A DNA stretch of 64,000 nt, from assembly GCF_900230195.1 (NCBI RefSeq), contig NZ_OCNE01000002.1, forward strand, positions 534,888 through 598,887, in the 5' to 3' direction. Under the pieces are notes generated by a model, which saw nothing but the letters and a program-made list of their open reading frames with translations, was not told the DNA's origin and searched no databases. Shown one piece after another: positions 36,266-44,486 of this stretch. The DNA is from Streptomyces zhaozhouensis. Its GTDB lineage: Bacteria > Actinomycetota > Actinomycetes > Streptomycetales > Streptomycetaceae. Position 1 is the stretch's first letter. Every line of letters begins with the position of its first letter. A program made the position numbers and the translations under genes.

Positions 36266-37201
36266 GTGAGCGCGTCAGGTGGAACGAAGGCGATCGTCGC
36301 GGCGCTCAGCGCCAACCTCGCCATCGCGGTCAGCAAGTTCACCGCCGCCGTGTTCAGCGGCTCGTCCTCCATGCTGGCCGAGGGGGTGCACTCCCTCGCC
36401 GACGCGGGCAACCAGGCGCTGCTGCTTCTCGGCGGCAAGCGCGCCAGGCGGGCGGCCAGCGAGGAACACCCCTTCGGGTACGGCAGGGAGCGCTACATCT
36501 ACGCGTTCCTCGTCGCCATCGTGCTCTTCTCCGTCGGCGGCCTCTTCGCCGTCTACGAGGGCGTCGAGAAGATCCGCCACCCGCACGAGATCGAGCACTG
36601 GTACTGGCCGGTGGGCGTGCTGGTCTTCGCGATCATCGCCGAGACGGTCTCCTTCCGGACCGCGATAAGGGAGTCCAACGAGATCCGCGGCGGCCAGTCC
36701 TGGACCCGCTTCGTCCGCACCGCCAAGGCCCCGGAGCTGCCCGTGGTCCTGCTGGAGGACCTCGGCGCGCTGGTCGGCCTGGTGCTGGCCCTCGGCGGCG
36801 TCAGCCTGGCGCTGCTCACCGGCGACGGCGTCTGGGACGGCGTCGGAACGCTGTGCATCGGGGTCCTGTTGGTGGTCATCGCGGTGGTGCTGGCGATCGA
36901 GACCAAGTCCCTGCTGCTCGGCGAGGGAGCCGAACCGCGCTCGCTGCACCGCATCAGGGAGGCGATGGTGGACGGCGAGACCGTCACGCGCGTCATCCAC
37001 ATGAAGACGCTCCACCTCGGCCCCGACGAACTGCTGGTCGCCGCGAAGATCGCCGTCAACCACGAGGACGACGCCGCCTCCGTCGCCCACGCGATCAACG
37101 CGGCCGAGGCCCGCGTCCGCGAGGCCGAGCCGCTGGCCCGGATGATCTATCTGGAGCCCGACATCTACCGCGAGGAGCCCTCCGCGCCGGCCGAGGGCTG
37201 A
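36266..37201 (+). CDS. cation diffusion facilitator transporter
   Basis: This 311-residue membrane protein belongs to the CDF family, which exports divalent metals such as zinc, iron or cadmium in exchange for protons. The first helices carry AALSANLAIAVSKFTAAVFSGSSSMLAEGVHSLADAGNQ, including the metal-binding HSLAD (His, Asp). The second site is in the later helix VVLLEDLGALVGL, again with Asp. The cytoplasmic tail from about residue 215 has HMKTLHLGPDELLVAAKI. The GTG at 36266 has AAGGGG about 13 bp before it, a rather long spacing. Its 3' end is duplicated by a tandem repeat. Confidence 0.88.
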   Translation: MSASGGTKAIVAALSANLAIAVSKFTAAVFSGSSSMLAEGVHSLADAGNQALLLLGGKRARRAASEEHPFGYGRERYIYAFLVAIVLFSVGGLFAVYEGVEKIRHPHEIEHWYWPVGVLVFAIIAETVSFRTAIRESNEIRGGQSWTRFVRTAKAPELPVVLLEDLGALVGLVLALGGVSLALLTGDGVWDGVGTLCIGVLLVVIAVVLAIETKSLLLGEGAEPRSLHRIREAMVDGETVTRVIHMKTLHLGPDELLVAAKIAVNHEDDAASVAHAINAAEARVREAEPLARMIYLEPDIYREEPSAPAEG

Positions 37202-37232
37202 CCCGCCCGCGCCGGCCGAGGGCTGACCCGCC
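37184..37232. repeat. 24-bp tandem duplication over a stop codon
   Basis: Two identical 24-bp copies (37184-37207 and 37209-37232), separated by one base, begin in the last codons of the CDF gene and include its TGA. The second copy repeats the same final codons plus stop in the 3' gap, just before the end of the converging TPR gene at 37234. Confidence 0.9.
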
Positions 37233-37233
37233 C

Positions 37234-39666
37234 TCAGCCCGCCCCGTCCAGCAGCTCCCCCGCCTGCTCGGCGAACGGCGCGAAGCCGCTGGCCGCCGCG
37301 CGCCGCAGGGGGCGCCGGGCGGCCTCCGCCTCGCCCCGATCACGCAGGATCCGCCCCACCCGGTAGCCGGCCTCGCCCACCAACTCCGGGTCGTCCGTGC
37401 GGTCCAGGGTGTGCCGGTACCACTCCAGCGCCTGGTCCCACCGCTCCAGCCAGAAGCACAGCTCGGCTATGTGCGCGGCGCACTCCGGCCCCTGCCTGTG
37501 CTGGGACTCGGCGATCGGCCGGAAGTGCTCCAGCAGCTCGGGCAGGTCGTGCTCCGCCTTGGCGACAAGGCCCAGGTTGTAGACGGCGCGATGCGACATC
37601 TGCTTATCGCCCTTGGCCAGGGCGTGCCGCCACCACTCGCGCGCCGCCGCGTTGTCGCCGCCCCGGTGCGCCTCGGCGCCCATCGTGACGGCCGCGGACG
37701 CCGCGTGCTTGCCCTGCCCCCCGGCCACCCGCTCCAGCAGCCGCGGCGCCAACTCCTTGTCCCCGGCCTCCAGTCGCATATGGCCGTAGAGCGAGGCGGC
37801 GCGCAGCCGGCTGCCCACGGCGGGGCCGGCCTCCGCCCCGCGGTACCGCTTGCGGAACGACTCCTCCTTCGCCCCGGTGGCCGCCTCGTCCACGGCGCGC
37901 GCCGCCTCCTCGGCCCCCAGCTCGGTGAGGAGCGCGACGAGCAGCCGGGCCGAACCGGCGGCCGACCGCTCCGAGTCCACCCCCCGCGTCGTCAGCAGCG
38001 CGGAGCGCGCCCATGCCGCGAGCGCCACCGCGCCGTCCCCCCACGCGTGCGCCAACGCGGCCCGCTGAGAAGCGGCCTTGGCGGCGTTCTCGAAGATCTC
38101 CAGCCCCGCCTCCGCCCGCGCGAACGCCTCCTCCGCGCGTTCGTTCTCGCCCGAGTCCCGCAGCGCGCAGCCGAGCCGAAAGTGGCACTGCGCGCGCAGG
38201 TCGTCGTCGACGCCCTCGACCGCCGCGCCGCGCCGGAACCACTCCGCGGCCCGCGCGAAGTCGGAGCGCCGCCCCGCGGCGGAGCCGACGCGGAGGTAGC
38301 CTTCGGCTGCCACGCGCGGGTGAACGGGCTCGGCGGCCCCGGCCAACGCGACGCTCCCCGCCTCGTCGCCCCGGTCGTACAGGGCCGTCAACAGCTCAGC
38401 CGCCGCCAACCCCCCGCGCGGCGGGGCCACGAAGCCGTCGCGCGCGACGACCCGCGCGTAGCCCTCCGCCGCGCGGCCGGTGGCGAGCGCCAACTCCAGC
38501 AGCCGCTTCGTCTCCGCCTCCCTGCTGTACTCGCGCCAACGGTTCATCGCGAGATCGACGAGAAAGGCCGCCGTGTCGTCGGCCTCGGTGGCCGCTGCCG
38601 CCGCCGCTTCGGCCCCCTCGAAGTCCCCCGCGAACAACCGGCCGGCCAACTCCACGACGGCCGACCCGTGATGCTCGGCGAGCGCCGCCAGGGCCGCCTG
38701 CCGCGCGCCGTCGCCGTGGAGCCGGTCGGCGGTCTCCGCCGGGGACTCCGCGCCCGTCAGCCGCCGGGCCTCGGCGATTACGCCGAGATCCATCTGCTGC
38801 TCCCCCCGGGCGACGGCCCTGCCGAACGCCTCCCGCGCGCCCTCCTCGTCGCCGAGCCGGCGCAGCAGCGCGCCGAGCCGCAGCGCGGCCCGGGAGCGGT
38901 AACGCGCCCCGTACCGCTCGTGGTCCTTGCTCCGCTCGGCCCGCTCGTACAGGGCCCGGGCGGCCTCGTCGTCGCCCCCGGCCTCCCGCAGCCGCCCCAG
39001 GTACAGCAGCCCCTTGCCGCGCTGCGCCCGGTCCTCGCCCTCCGCCACCCGCAGGTAGGCGGCGGCCGCGCCCTCGACGTCGCCCCGCCGCTCGTTCAGC
39101 CAGCCGAGCGTGAAGCAAGCGTCCGCCTTCAGCTCGGCGCCCATGGTGCAGAAGTCGTACCAGTCCTCCCACGGGTCCTCGCCGTCCTCCGGGGGACCGG
39201 ACGGCGGGTCCGCGTAGCTCGTCGTGCCCCAACTCTGGCCGATCCGCAGCGACTCCAGCCAGCGGGCGTCGGTGACATACACGTCGTAGTCGCCCTGCGC
39301 GAGCGACTCCTCGTCCTGCCAACCGCCGTCGCGCTCGTAGTAGAACATCGCCAGCCGCTCGAAGTCCTCGTCACTCACCGGGTGGTTGCGCACGGCCACC
39401 CGCTCGTAGCGCTCGACGAAGCAACGGTGATCGGCGCCGTCCAGGAAGTCGTCCAACGGCACCAGGTCCGTCAGCACCCCGAACCGATGCTGGCCGAAGT
39501 CCTCCGCGGCCTCCCACAACACCCGGAAGAAGAAGCTGGGGTCCTCGGGCAGCAGCTCACCCGTCCCCCAACTCGGCTCGTAGTACACGACAAAGACACG
39601 AAAGCGCACACGCCGCCTTTCACGGTCCAGATCGAGCACGCGGACGCCGAAGAGATCGGTGGACAT
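37234..39666 (-). CDS. large TPR/Sel1-like repeat protein
   Basis: This 810-residue protein begins MSTDLFGVRVLDLD; the ATG at 39666 follows GGAGGG about 7 bp upstream. The N-terminal 180 residues form a globular region with many Trp/Tyr and acidic residues (FVVYYEPSWGTGELLPEDPSFFFRVLWEA). From about residue 195 on there are repeated helical units rich in Ala/Gly/Leu, many with A-x-x-L-G-x-L or A-x-x-Y/W-Y/F-R-A patterns, for example AERGKGLLYLGRLREAGGDDEAARALYERA, typical of tetratricopeptide or Sel1 repeats. The likely role is protein interaction; no catalytic motif is seen. It is divergent from the small gene at 40007. Confidence 0.72.
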   Translation of the reverse strand: MSTDLFGVRVLDLDRERRRVRFRVFVVYYEPSWGTGELLPEDPSFFFRVLWEAAEDFGQHRFGVLTDLVPLDDFLDGADHRCFVERYERVAVRNHPVSDEDFERLAMFYYERDGGWQDEESLAQGDYDVYVTDARWLESLRIGQSWGTTSYADPPSGPPEDGEDPWEDWYDFCTMGAELKADACFTLGWLNERRGDVEGAAAAYLRVAEGEDRAQRGKGLLYLGRLREAGGDDEAARALYERAERSKDHERYGARYRSRAALRLGALLRRLGDEEGAREAFGRAVARGEQQMDLGVIAEARRLTGAESPAETADRLHGDGARQAALAALAEHHGSAVVELAGRLFAGDFEGAEAAAAAATEADDTAAFLVDLAMNRWREYSREAETKRLLELALATGRAAEGYARVVARDGFVAPPRGGLAAAELLTALYDRGDEAGSVALAGAAEPVHPRVAAEGYLRVGSAAGRRSDFARAAEWFRRGAAVEGVDDDLRAQCHFRLGCALRDSGENERAEEAFARAEAGLEIFENAAKAASQRAALAHAWGDGAVALAAWARSALLTTRGVDSERSAAGSARLLVALLTELGAEEAARAVDEAATGAKEESFRKRYRGAEAGPAVGSRLRAASLYGHMRLEAGDKELAPRLLERVAGGQGKHAASAAVTMGAEAHRGGDNAAAREWWRHALAKGDKQMSHRAVYNLGLVAKAEHDLPELLEHFRPIAESQHRQGPECAAHIAELCFWLERWDQALEWYRHTLDRTDDPELVGEAGYRVGRILRDRGEAEAARRPLRRAAASGFAPFAEQAGELLDGAG

Positions 39667-40006
39667 GGGGGGGACCCTCCAGAAGAGCAACACACAGTAG
39701 CGCCTCCCCGGGGAACGTCACCCCGAGTGAGGAGACTCACCGTAGCCCCACCCACTGACAACGCCCCGCCGCCGCACCCACACGGCTCGTGTGCCGAAAC
39801 CTCGTCGACCGGGTGTCATTTCCCGTCCGCGCGACCTCGTCGTGCACTACCGTTGACCAGGCACCGCGTTTCCTCCCCGGAGGACGTACGCGACGTGACC
39901 TGAAGTGCGCACGACGCCCTTCGGTTCGGTGACACGGCTCCACGGTGCGCTCCCGGCGGGAGCCATCCGGCGCCGTCACCGTTCACTCCGAAGGGGATGC
40001 GTTCCT
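39667..40006. other. 340-bp divergent gap left of the nuclease-helicase region
   Basis: It lies between the TPR gene and the small plus-strand gene. It must hold their promoters. A TTGACC at 39854-39859 could be a plus-strand -35, but no matching -10 is obvious. I see no coding region, strong repeat or RNA structure here. Confidence 0.4.
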
Positions 40007-40135
40007 GTGGTCGCTGTCGAGTACACGCCTAAGCGCCCGAACTGGTTCCGTGATGTGCTCATTGGCATCACGGCGAGTCTCGGCTCGAACCTGACATGGG
40101 CACTGGTGCAGTTCGTGGTGCACCGCCTCGGCTGA
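40007..40135 (+). CDS. 42-residue single-helix membrane protein
   Basis: A GTG at 40007 starts a 42-residue protein with AAGGGG about 10 bp upstream. It has a short polar N-terminus (EYTPKRPNWFRD) and one hydrophobic helix (residues 17-40: VLIGITASLGSNLTWALVQFVV). The pattern reminds me of a Streptomyces small-protein family I recall as DUF6408; that label is from memory. A perfect terminator follows 7 bp after the stop, so it is its own transcript. It lies immediately upstream of the structured leader of the first nuclease-helicase gene, and whether it belongs to the same system is unknown. Confidence 0.6.
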   Translation: MVAVEYTPKRPNWFRDVLIGITASLGSNLTWALVQFVVHRLG

Positions 40136-40142
40136 GCCGAGG

Positions 40143-40171
40143 GGAGGGCGGGCCCATCAGGCCCGCCCTCC
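40143..40171 (+). terminator. intrinsic terminator after the 42-residue gene
   Basis: GGAGGGCGGGC and GCCCGCCCTCC form a perfect 11-bp stem with a 7-base loop, followed by TTTCC. It insulates the following structured leader from upstream transcription, so the first nuclease-helicase gene must have its own promoter between about 40172 and 40206. Confidence 0.85.
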
Positions 40172-40199
40172 TTTCCTGGCCGCCGGGTACTCTGCGGAA

Positions 40200-40293
40200 C
40201 GTCATTGCGGCCCGACGGGCTTCCGCTCCGCCTCGGCGGACACGGAGGACATGCCCCCACCCGCGCGATTCTCTCGTGCCTGGGGACCTCTTC
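40200..40293 (+). promoter_or_regulatory. structured leader 1 of the nuclease-helicase genes (candidate cis-regulatory RNA)
   Basis: This ~90-nt leader is about 80% identical by eye to the one before the second gene. Three hairpins can be drawn. P1 is GCCC-GAC-GGGC (40210-40220). P2 is TCCGC-CTCG-GCGGA (40227-40240). P3 has inner stem GCGCGA/TCGTGC (40263-40268 with 40274-40279, one G-U pair) with outer stem CCCCA/TGGGG (40255-40259 with 40281-40285). The outer strand of P3 is the Shine-Dalgarno of the downstream GTG, so folding should hide the ribosome site. I cannot tell what triggers opening: ligand, protein, temperature or the gene's own product are all possible. It is not coding; indels between the copies would break any frame. 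Confidence 0.7.
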
Positions 40294-42354
40294 GTGCTCT
40301 TACAACTGTCCGCGGCCGAACTCGGTCGCCTGATCGTGGCCCGAGCTGGATCCGCGCATCTTCCGCTCACCGAACAACTGATGGACGCACATTCCCGGAT
40401 CAAGGGAGGAACCGCGAACCAGGGCGACAGGGCTTCTTGGGACAACAGCGTTCCGGTAGTGGTCAAAGCCCTGCTGGACTGCGGCCTCGACGAGGTCCGA
40501 GTGCAGGTCGAGGTGGACCTGCCGCACACCAACTGCGCCGTCGACCTGGTGCTGTGCGGCCAGCACCCGGGCACCGGCGCCGATTCTTACCTCGCGGTTG
40601 AGCTGAAACAGGTGCGACAGGCCACGGTGGACCCTCTGTGTCCCATCGCCGTTGATCTCGGCTTCGGCGACGGCAAGAACAAGTTGCATCCCGTACGGCA
40701 GATCCAGCGCTACTGCGAATACATGATGCGCTACTTGCCTCACTTGCGTCAGCACGAGAATCAGTTGATGGGGGTGGCACTGCTCCATCACGCACGTGAC
40801 GCGGGGGTGGAGGCGCTGTTCGATCTCCCCGAGACCGACCACGGGTTCCTCTACACCCTCGATGATCTGGCTCGTTTCCGGCGAGTGCTCACTTCGAGAT
40901 TCGCTCCCGCCTCCGGGGAACGCGCGGCGTCCGCACTGGAGCGGGCCCGCCGGGACCCTCTGCTCAAAGTGACCGATGTGGCCCGTCAGCGCTCCATCGT
41001 TGGTGGCGGCCTCACACTCCTCGATGAGCAGTACGTCGCGGTTGACCGGATCACTCGGCACCTGGAGAAGACAACCCGCTTCACCGGCTTTGACGTCGGA
41101 TTGTTCTACGACCCCGAGGCCGCACACAGCACGGCACCACTCGGTGGTGACGTCAAACGCGTCTATATCCTGCGGGGTGGCCCTGGCAGTGGCAAAAGCG
41201 CGGTTGCCCTCGAGTTGCAACGCTCCCTCGGACTCACGGGCCGCGAAGCCGTGCTGGCAAGCGGCTCCCATGCCTACACGGAGACCCTGCGCGAGATCAT
41301 GCTCAGCACTGCCCGCCGAGGACGGGCAGCGGACAAGCGCCATGCGGCCAAGCAGCTGTATCGCTATTTCAACAGCTTCAGCGACAGCCCAGAGGACAGT
41401 ATCGACGTCCTCATCTGCGACGAAGCCCACCGCATGCGGCGCAGCTCGACACACCGTTGGATGCCGAGCGCTCTGCGAGACGACGCCCGGCCACAGGCGA
41501 GCGAGCTGATCAAGGTCGCGAAAGTCCCGATCTTCCTGCTCGACGATCACCAGTCGATCCGCCCGGACGAGGTGGGTACTGCCGAATACCTCAAGGAGCT
41601 CAGCGAGGAGATGGGCTGCGACGTCGAAGTGACCGACCTGGAGGGAACGTTCCGGGCGGGCGGAAGCACACAGTTCCAGCGCTGGGTCCAACAACTGCTG
41701 GGCCTCGACACCTCTGACCCCATCGCCTGGCGCCCCGACGGAAAAATGACGCTGGCCGTCGCTGACTCCCCCGGACAGATGGAGCAGTTCATCCGGGAAC
41801 GCCACCTGGAAGGGGCGACAGCCCGCATCACCGCGGGTTTCTGCTGGCCATGGAGTCCCCCGGACGGACAGCGGCTAGTCGACGACCTGCACATCGGCGA
41901 GTGGCACCGGCCTTGGAACGTGAAGCCGGAGCACAACGTCCCACACGCGCCACGCTCGGACCTGTGGGCCACTGATCGCCGTGGTATCGACCAGGTCGGC
42001 TGCGTCTACACGGCACAGACCTTCGAGTACGACTGGAACGGCGTCATTATCGGACCTGATCTCGTCTTCCGTGACGGAAAGTTCAGGGTGAACCGACGTG
42101 CATCCCGCGACCCCGCCTTCCTCGATTCGATCGACGACGCGGTAGTCACCCGGTGCATCCTCAATGCCTACCACGTGCTTCTCACTCGCGGCGTCGTCGG
42201 CACCGTGGTCTACGCGGTCGACCCCGCAACCCAGAACGAGTTGCGCAAGCTCATCCCAGGTACCATCGGCATGCAACACTACGATGGCGCCCAGCCGAAA
42301 CTCACCGCCGAAGGCTCGCAGCTGCCACCTGCCTACCGTAGACGGCACAGGTAA
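40294..42354 (+). CDS. PD-(D/E)XK nuclease-SF1 helicase fusion (DUF2075 type), copy 1
   Basis: The 686-residue protein has an N-terminal RecB-like nuclease module with Asp84, the ELK triad (Glu103, Lys105) and the QxxxY motif (Gln136-Tyr140), the classic order in RecB-family nucleases. The helicase part begins with Walker A GGPGSGKS (295-302), then Walker B DVLICDEAHR (371-380), motif III-like LLDDHQ (415-420), and YTAQTFEYDWNGVIIG and LLTRG near the C-terminus, which match the DUF2075 SF1 group. The GTG at 40294 lies 7 bp after GGGGA; the alignment with copy 2 supports it. Codon 3 is TTA, rare in Streptomyces and read by bldA tRNA. Base composition is lower in GC than neighbours. Role unknown; defence or repair are plausible. 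Confidence 0.8.
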   Translation: MLLQLSAAELGRLIVARAGSAHLPLTEQLMDAHSRIKGGTANQGDRASWDNSVPVVVKALLDCGLDEVRVQVEVDLPHTNCAVDLVLCGQHPGTGADSYLAVELKQVRQATVDPLCPIAVDLGFGDGKNKLHPVRQIQRYCEYMMRYLPHLRQHENQLMGVALLHHARDAGVEALFDLPETDHGFLYTLDDLARFRRVLTSRFAPASGERAASALERARRDPLLKVTDVARQRSIVGGGLTLLDEQYVAVDRITRHLEKTTRFTGFDVGLFYDPEAAHSTAPLGGDVKRVYILRGGPGSGKSAVALELQRSLGLTGREAVLASGSHAYTETLREIMLSTARRGRAADKRHAAKQLYRYFNSFSDSPEDSIDVLICDEAHRMRRSSTHRWMPSALRDDARPQASELIKVAKVPIFLLDDHQSIRPDEVGTAEYLKELSEEMGCDVEVTDLEGTFRAGGSTQFQRWVQQLLGLDTSDPIAWRPDGKMTLAVADSPGQMEQFIRERHLEGATARITAGFCWPWSPPDGQRLVDDLHIGEWHRPWNVKPEHNVPHAPRSDLWATDRRGIDQVGCVYTAQTFEYDWNGVIIGPDLVFRDGKFRVNRRASRDPAFLDSIDDAVVTRCILNAYHVLLTRGVVGTVVYAVDPATQNELRKLIPGTIGMQHYDGAQPKLTAEGSQLPPAYRRRHR

Positions 42355-42365
42355 CCTTGATCCCC

Positions 42366-42464
42366 ACGTAGCTGCGGCCCGACGGGCTTCCTCTCCGCCT
42401 CGCGGAGTCATGGAGGACACGCCCCCACCCGCGCGAGATCCTTCGTGCTGCCTGGGGGCTTGTC
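42366..42464 (+). promoter_or_regulatory. structured leader 2 of the nuclease-helicase genes
   Basis: This is the second copy of the leader. P1 is GCCC-GAC-GGGC (42377-42387). P2 is CTCCGC-CTC-GCGGAG (42393-42407), shifted by a one-base deletion relative to copy 1 but still fully paired. P3 has inner stem GCGCGA/TCGTGC (42431-42436 with 42443-42448) and outer stem GCCCCCA/TGGGGGC (42421-42427 with 42453-42459). The outer strand again is the ribosome site, 6 bp before the TTG start. Changes between copies fall in loops (TTCTC against GATCCT) or keep pairing. It follows the first gene's stop by 12 bp, so it may act as an intercistronic control. Confidence 0.7.
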
Positions 42465-44345
42465 TTGTTGTTCCGCGACTCCGCCGCGGCGGTCGCTGCC
42501 GAATGCCACTCAGGTGCTCTGTTCTTCCGCCTGACCGAGCAGTTCGTGTGGGTGCACGGCCACAGGCCCGGCCCGTCCGAGGTCCGCTCGTGGGAGCGGA
42601 GCATCCCCGTGCTTGCGAGCGCGCTCAACGACGCCGGCCTCGGGCAGGTCGAGGTGCTCTTGGAGTACGGGCTGCCACTGACCAGCAAACGGGCCGATGC
42701 CATCCTGGCCGGCGTACACCCAGAGACCGGGCTCCCGTCGTACGTCGTCGTGGAGTTGAAGCAGTGGAGCAGCGCGGAGCCCGACGACGAGGATCCGTCG
42801 CTGTGCCGCGTCGACTCCTACCCGCGGGCGGTACTGCACCCGGTCGACCAGGTACGCGGCTATTGCGAGTACCTCATCTCCTTCAACGGAGCGCTCGCCG
42901 CACACCCGGATCGCGTCCACGGTGTCGCCTACCTGCACAACGCCTCCGAGTTCGGCGCCAACGGGCTCTTCGAAGCCCAACAGAACCAACACGGACAGCT
43001 TTTCATCGGGGCGCGGCGCGGCGAGTTGATCGACCATCTGCGCACAAGGCTGGCACCGGAGTCCGGCGCCGCGGCCGCCGACGATCTGATCCGGGGAAAG
43101 ATCGGGCCGTCCAGGCAACTCATGGCAGTGGCCGCCCAAGAGGTCCGTGAGCGTGAGCAATTCGTGTTGCTGGATGAGCAGCGGGTCGCTTATCGCACCG
43201 TACTCAACTCCGTGCGCCGAGCCAAGCAATCCGACCAGAAAGAGATCGTCATCGTCACCGGGGGCCCGGGCACCGGCAAGAGCGTCATCGCGCTGTCCCT
43301 CCTGGGCGAACTGTACCGGCAAGGCACCACCACGCTGCACGCCACGGGCTCCAACTCGTTCACGACCACCATGAGAAAGGTGGCAGGGGCGCGGAAGCGT
43401 GAGGTGAAGGAACTCTTCAAGTACTTCAACGGCTTCATGACCGCTGAACGCAACAGTCTCGACGTTCTGATCTGCGATGAGTCCCACCGTATGCGGAAGA
43501 CGTCGGCCAATCGCTACACACAGGCGTCGAACCGCACCGGTAAGGCTCAAATCGACGAGCTCATCGACGTGGCGCGTGTCCCGGTCTTCCTGCTTGACGA
43601 GCACCAGGTCGTTCGGCCCGGGGAAATGGGGACAGTCGCGGAGATCAAGGCGGCTGCCCAGCGGAAGGGACTCCGATGCCGACTCGTGTCGCTGGACAGT
43701 CAGTTCAGATGCGGCGGCAGCGACGCGTATCTGCACTGGGTCGTACGTATGTTGGGGCTCGAACCAGGCGGACCCACGGCATGGGCCCCCGATGGCAAAA
43801 TGCAGCTCAGGGTCGCGGAAAGTCCTCAGGAGCTGGAGGCGATCCTCGATGACCGCCGCATGCACGGGTACAGCGCACGCATGTCCGCGGGCTACTGCTG
43901 GAAGTGGACGAAGAAGGTGCCCCCAGGCCAGGCCCTGCCCGCAGACGTCGTCATCGGGGAGTGGGAACGCCCCTGGAACGTGTACGGTCAGCGTTCCATT
44001 GGTGGCGCGCCTCCCGCTGCCCTGTGGGCGACCGATCCGGCCGGTTTCGGGCAGGTGGGCTGCGTATACACAGCCCAGGGTTTCGAATATGACTGGAGTG
44101 GCGTCATCCTGGGACCCGACCTGGTGTGGCGTGGCGATCGCTGGGTCACGGACCGTTCGGCGTCGAAAGACCCGGTCTTCAAGAAGTCGACACCGGACGC
44201 TGACGTCGACCGGCTGATCCGCAACACCTACAAGGTTCTGCTGACACGCGGGATGATCGGTACGGTCGTGTACTCGACCGACGCTGAGACACGACAGAAG
44301 CTCAAGTCCCTGGTCGAGTCGTCCCCGCGTGTCGCGGTCGTGTGA
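42465..44345 (+). CDS. PD-(D/E)XK nuclease-SF1 helicase fusion (DUF2075 type), copy 2
   Basis: The 626-residue protein is colinear with copy 1 but clearly diverged. Nuclease residues are Asp78, the ELK triad (Glu97, Lys99) and Gln129-Tyr133 in QxxxY. Helicase motifs are Walker A GGPGTGKS (266-273), Walker B DVLICDESHR (333-342), LLDEHQ, YTAQGFEYDWSGVILG and LLTRG. All catalytic residues are present, so both copies could be active. The TTG start at 42465 is preceded by GGGGG and aligns with the copy 1 start. There is no TTA in its first codons. About 140 bp of apparently empty DNA separate it from the converging ychF gene. The pair may act as a heteromeric nuclease-helicase, but nothing here proves it. 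Confidence 0.8.
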   Translation: MLFRDSAAAVAAECHSGALFFRLTEQFVWVHGHRPGPSEVRSWERSIPVLASALNDAGLGQVEVLLEYGLPLTSKRADAILAGVHPETGLPSYVVVELKQWSSAEPDDEDPSLCRVDSYPRAVLHPVDQVRGYCEYLISFNGALAAHPDRVHGVAYLHNASEFGANGLFEAQQNQHGQLFIGARRGELIDHLRTRLAPESGAAAADDLIRGKIGPSRQLMAVAAQEVREREQFVLLDEQRVAYRTVLNSVRRAKQSDQKEIVIVTGGPGTGKSVIALSLLGELYRQGTTTLHATGSNSFTTTMRKVAGARKREVKELFKYFNGFMTAERNSLDVLICDESHRMRKTSANRYTQASNRTGKAQIDELIDVARVPVFLLDEHQVVRPGEMGTVAEIKAAAQRKGLRCRLVSLDSQFRCGGSDAYLHWVVRMLGLEPGGPTAWAPDGKMQLRVAESPQELEAILDDRRMHGYSARMSAGYCWKWTKKVPPGQALPADVVIGEWERPWNVYGQRSIGGAPPAALWATDPAGFGQVGCVYTAQGFEYDWSGVILGPDLVWRGDRWVTDRSASKDPVFKKSTPDADVDRLIRNTYKVLLTRGMIGTVVYSTDAETRQKLKSLVESSPRVAVV

Positions 44346-44486
44346 CTCGGCTCAGCAGTGCGTTCCGCCCCAGCCGACAGACCTACCGGAGCAGGCCCAT
44401 GAACAGGCGCGGGAAGGACTCCGGCTCAGCGAGCCGAAGCCTATCTGGTCCCCACAATGGCAGTGCCGACCCGGTGAAGGCACCGC

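Noticed and set aside
36190..39903. 1237-residue plus-strand open frame
   Set aside because: Out of frame over the CDF gene and antisense to the TPR-like gene; a shadow of high-GC codon structure.
40300..41805. 501-residue minus-strand frame opposite the first nuclease-helicase
   Set aside because: No recognisable domain, while the plus frame has all catalytic motifs in order.
40251..42464. Conserved peptide PPPAR in an alternate frame of both leaders
   Set aside because: The shared nucleotides CCCCCACCCGCGCGA give it in both, but indels soon after put the copies in different frames, and the bases are better explained by RNA pairing.
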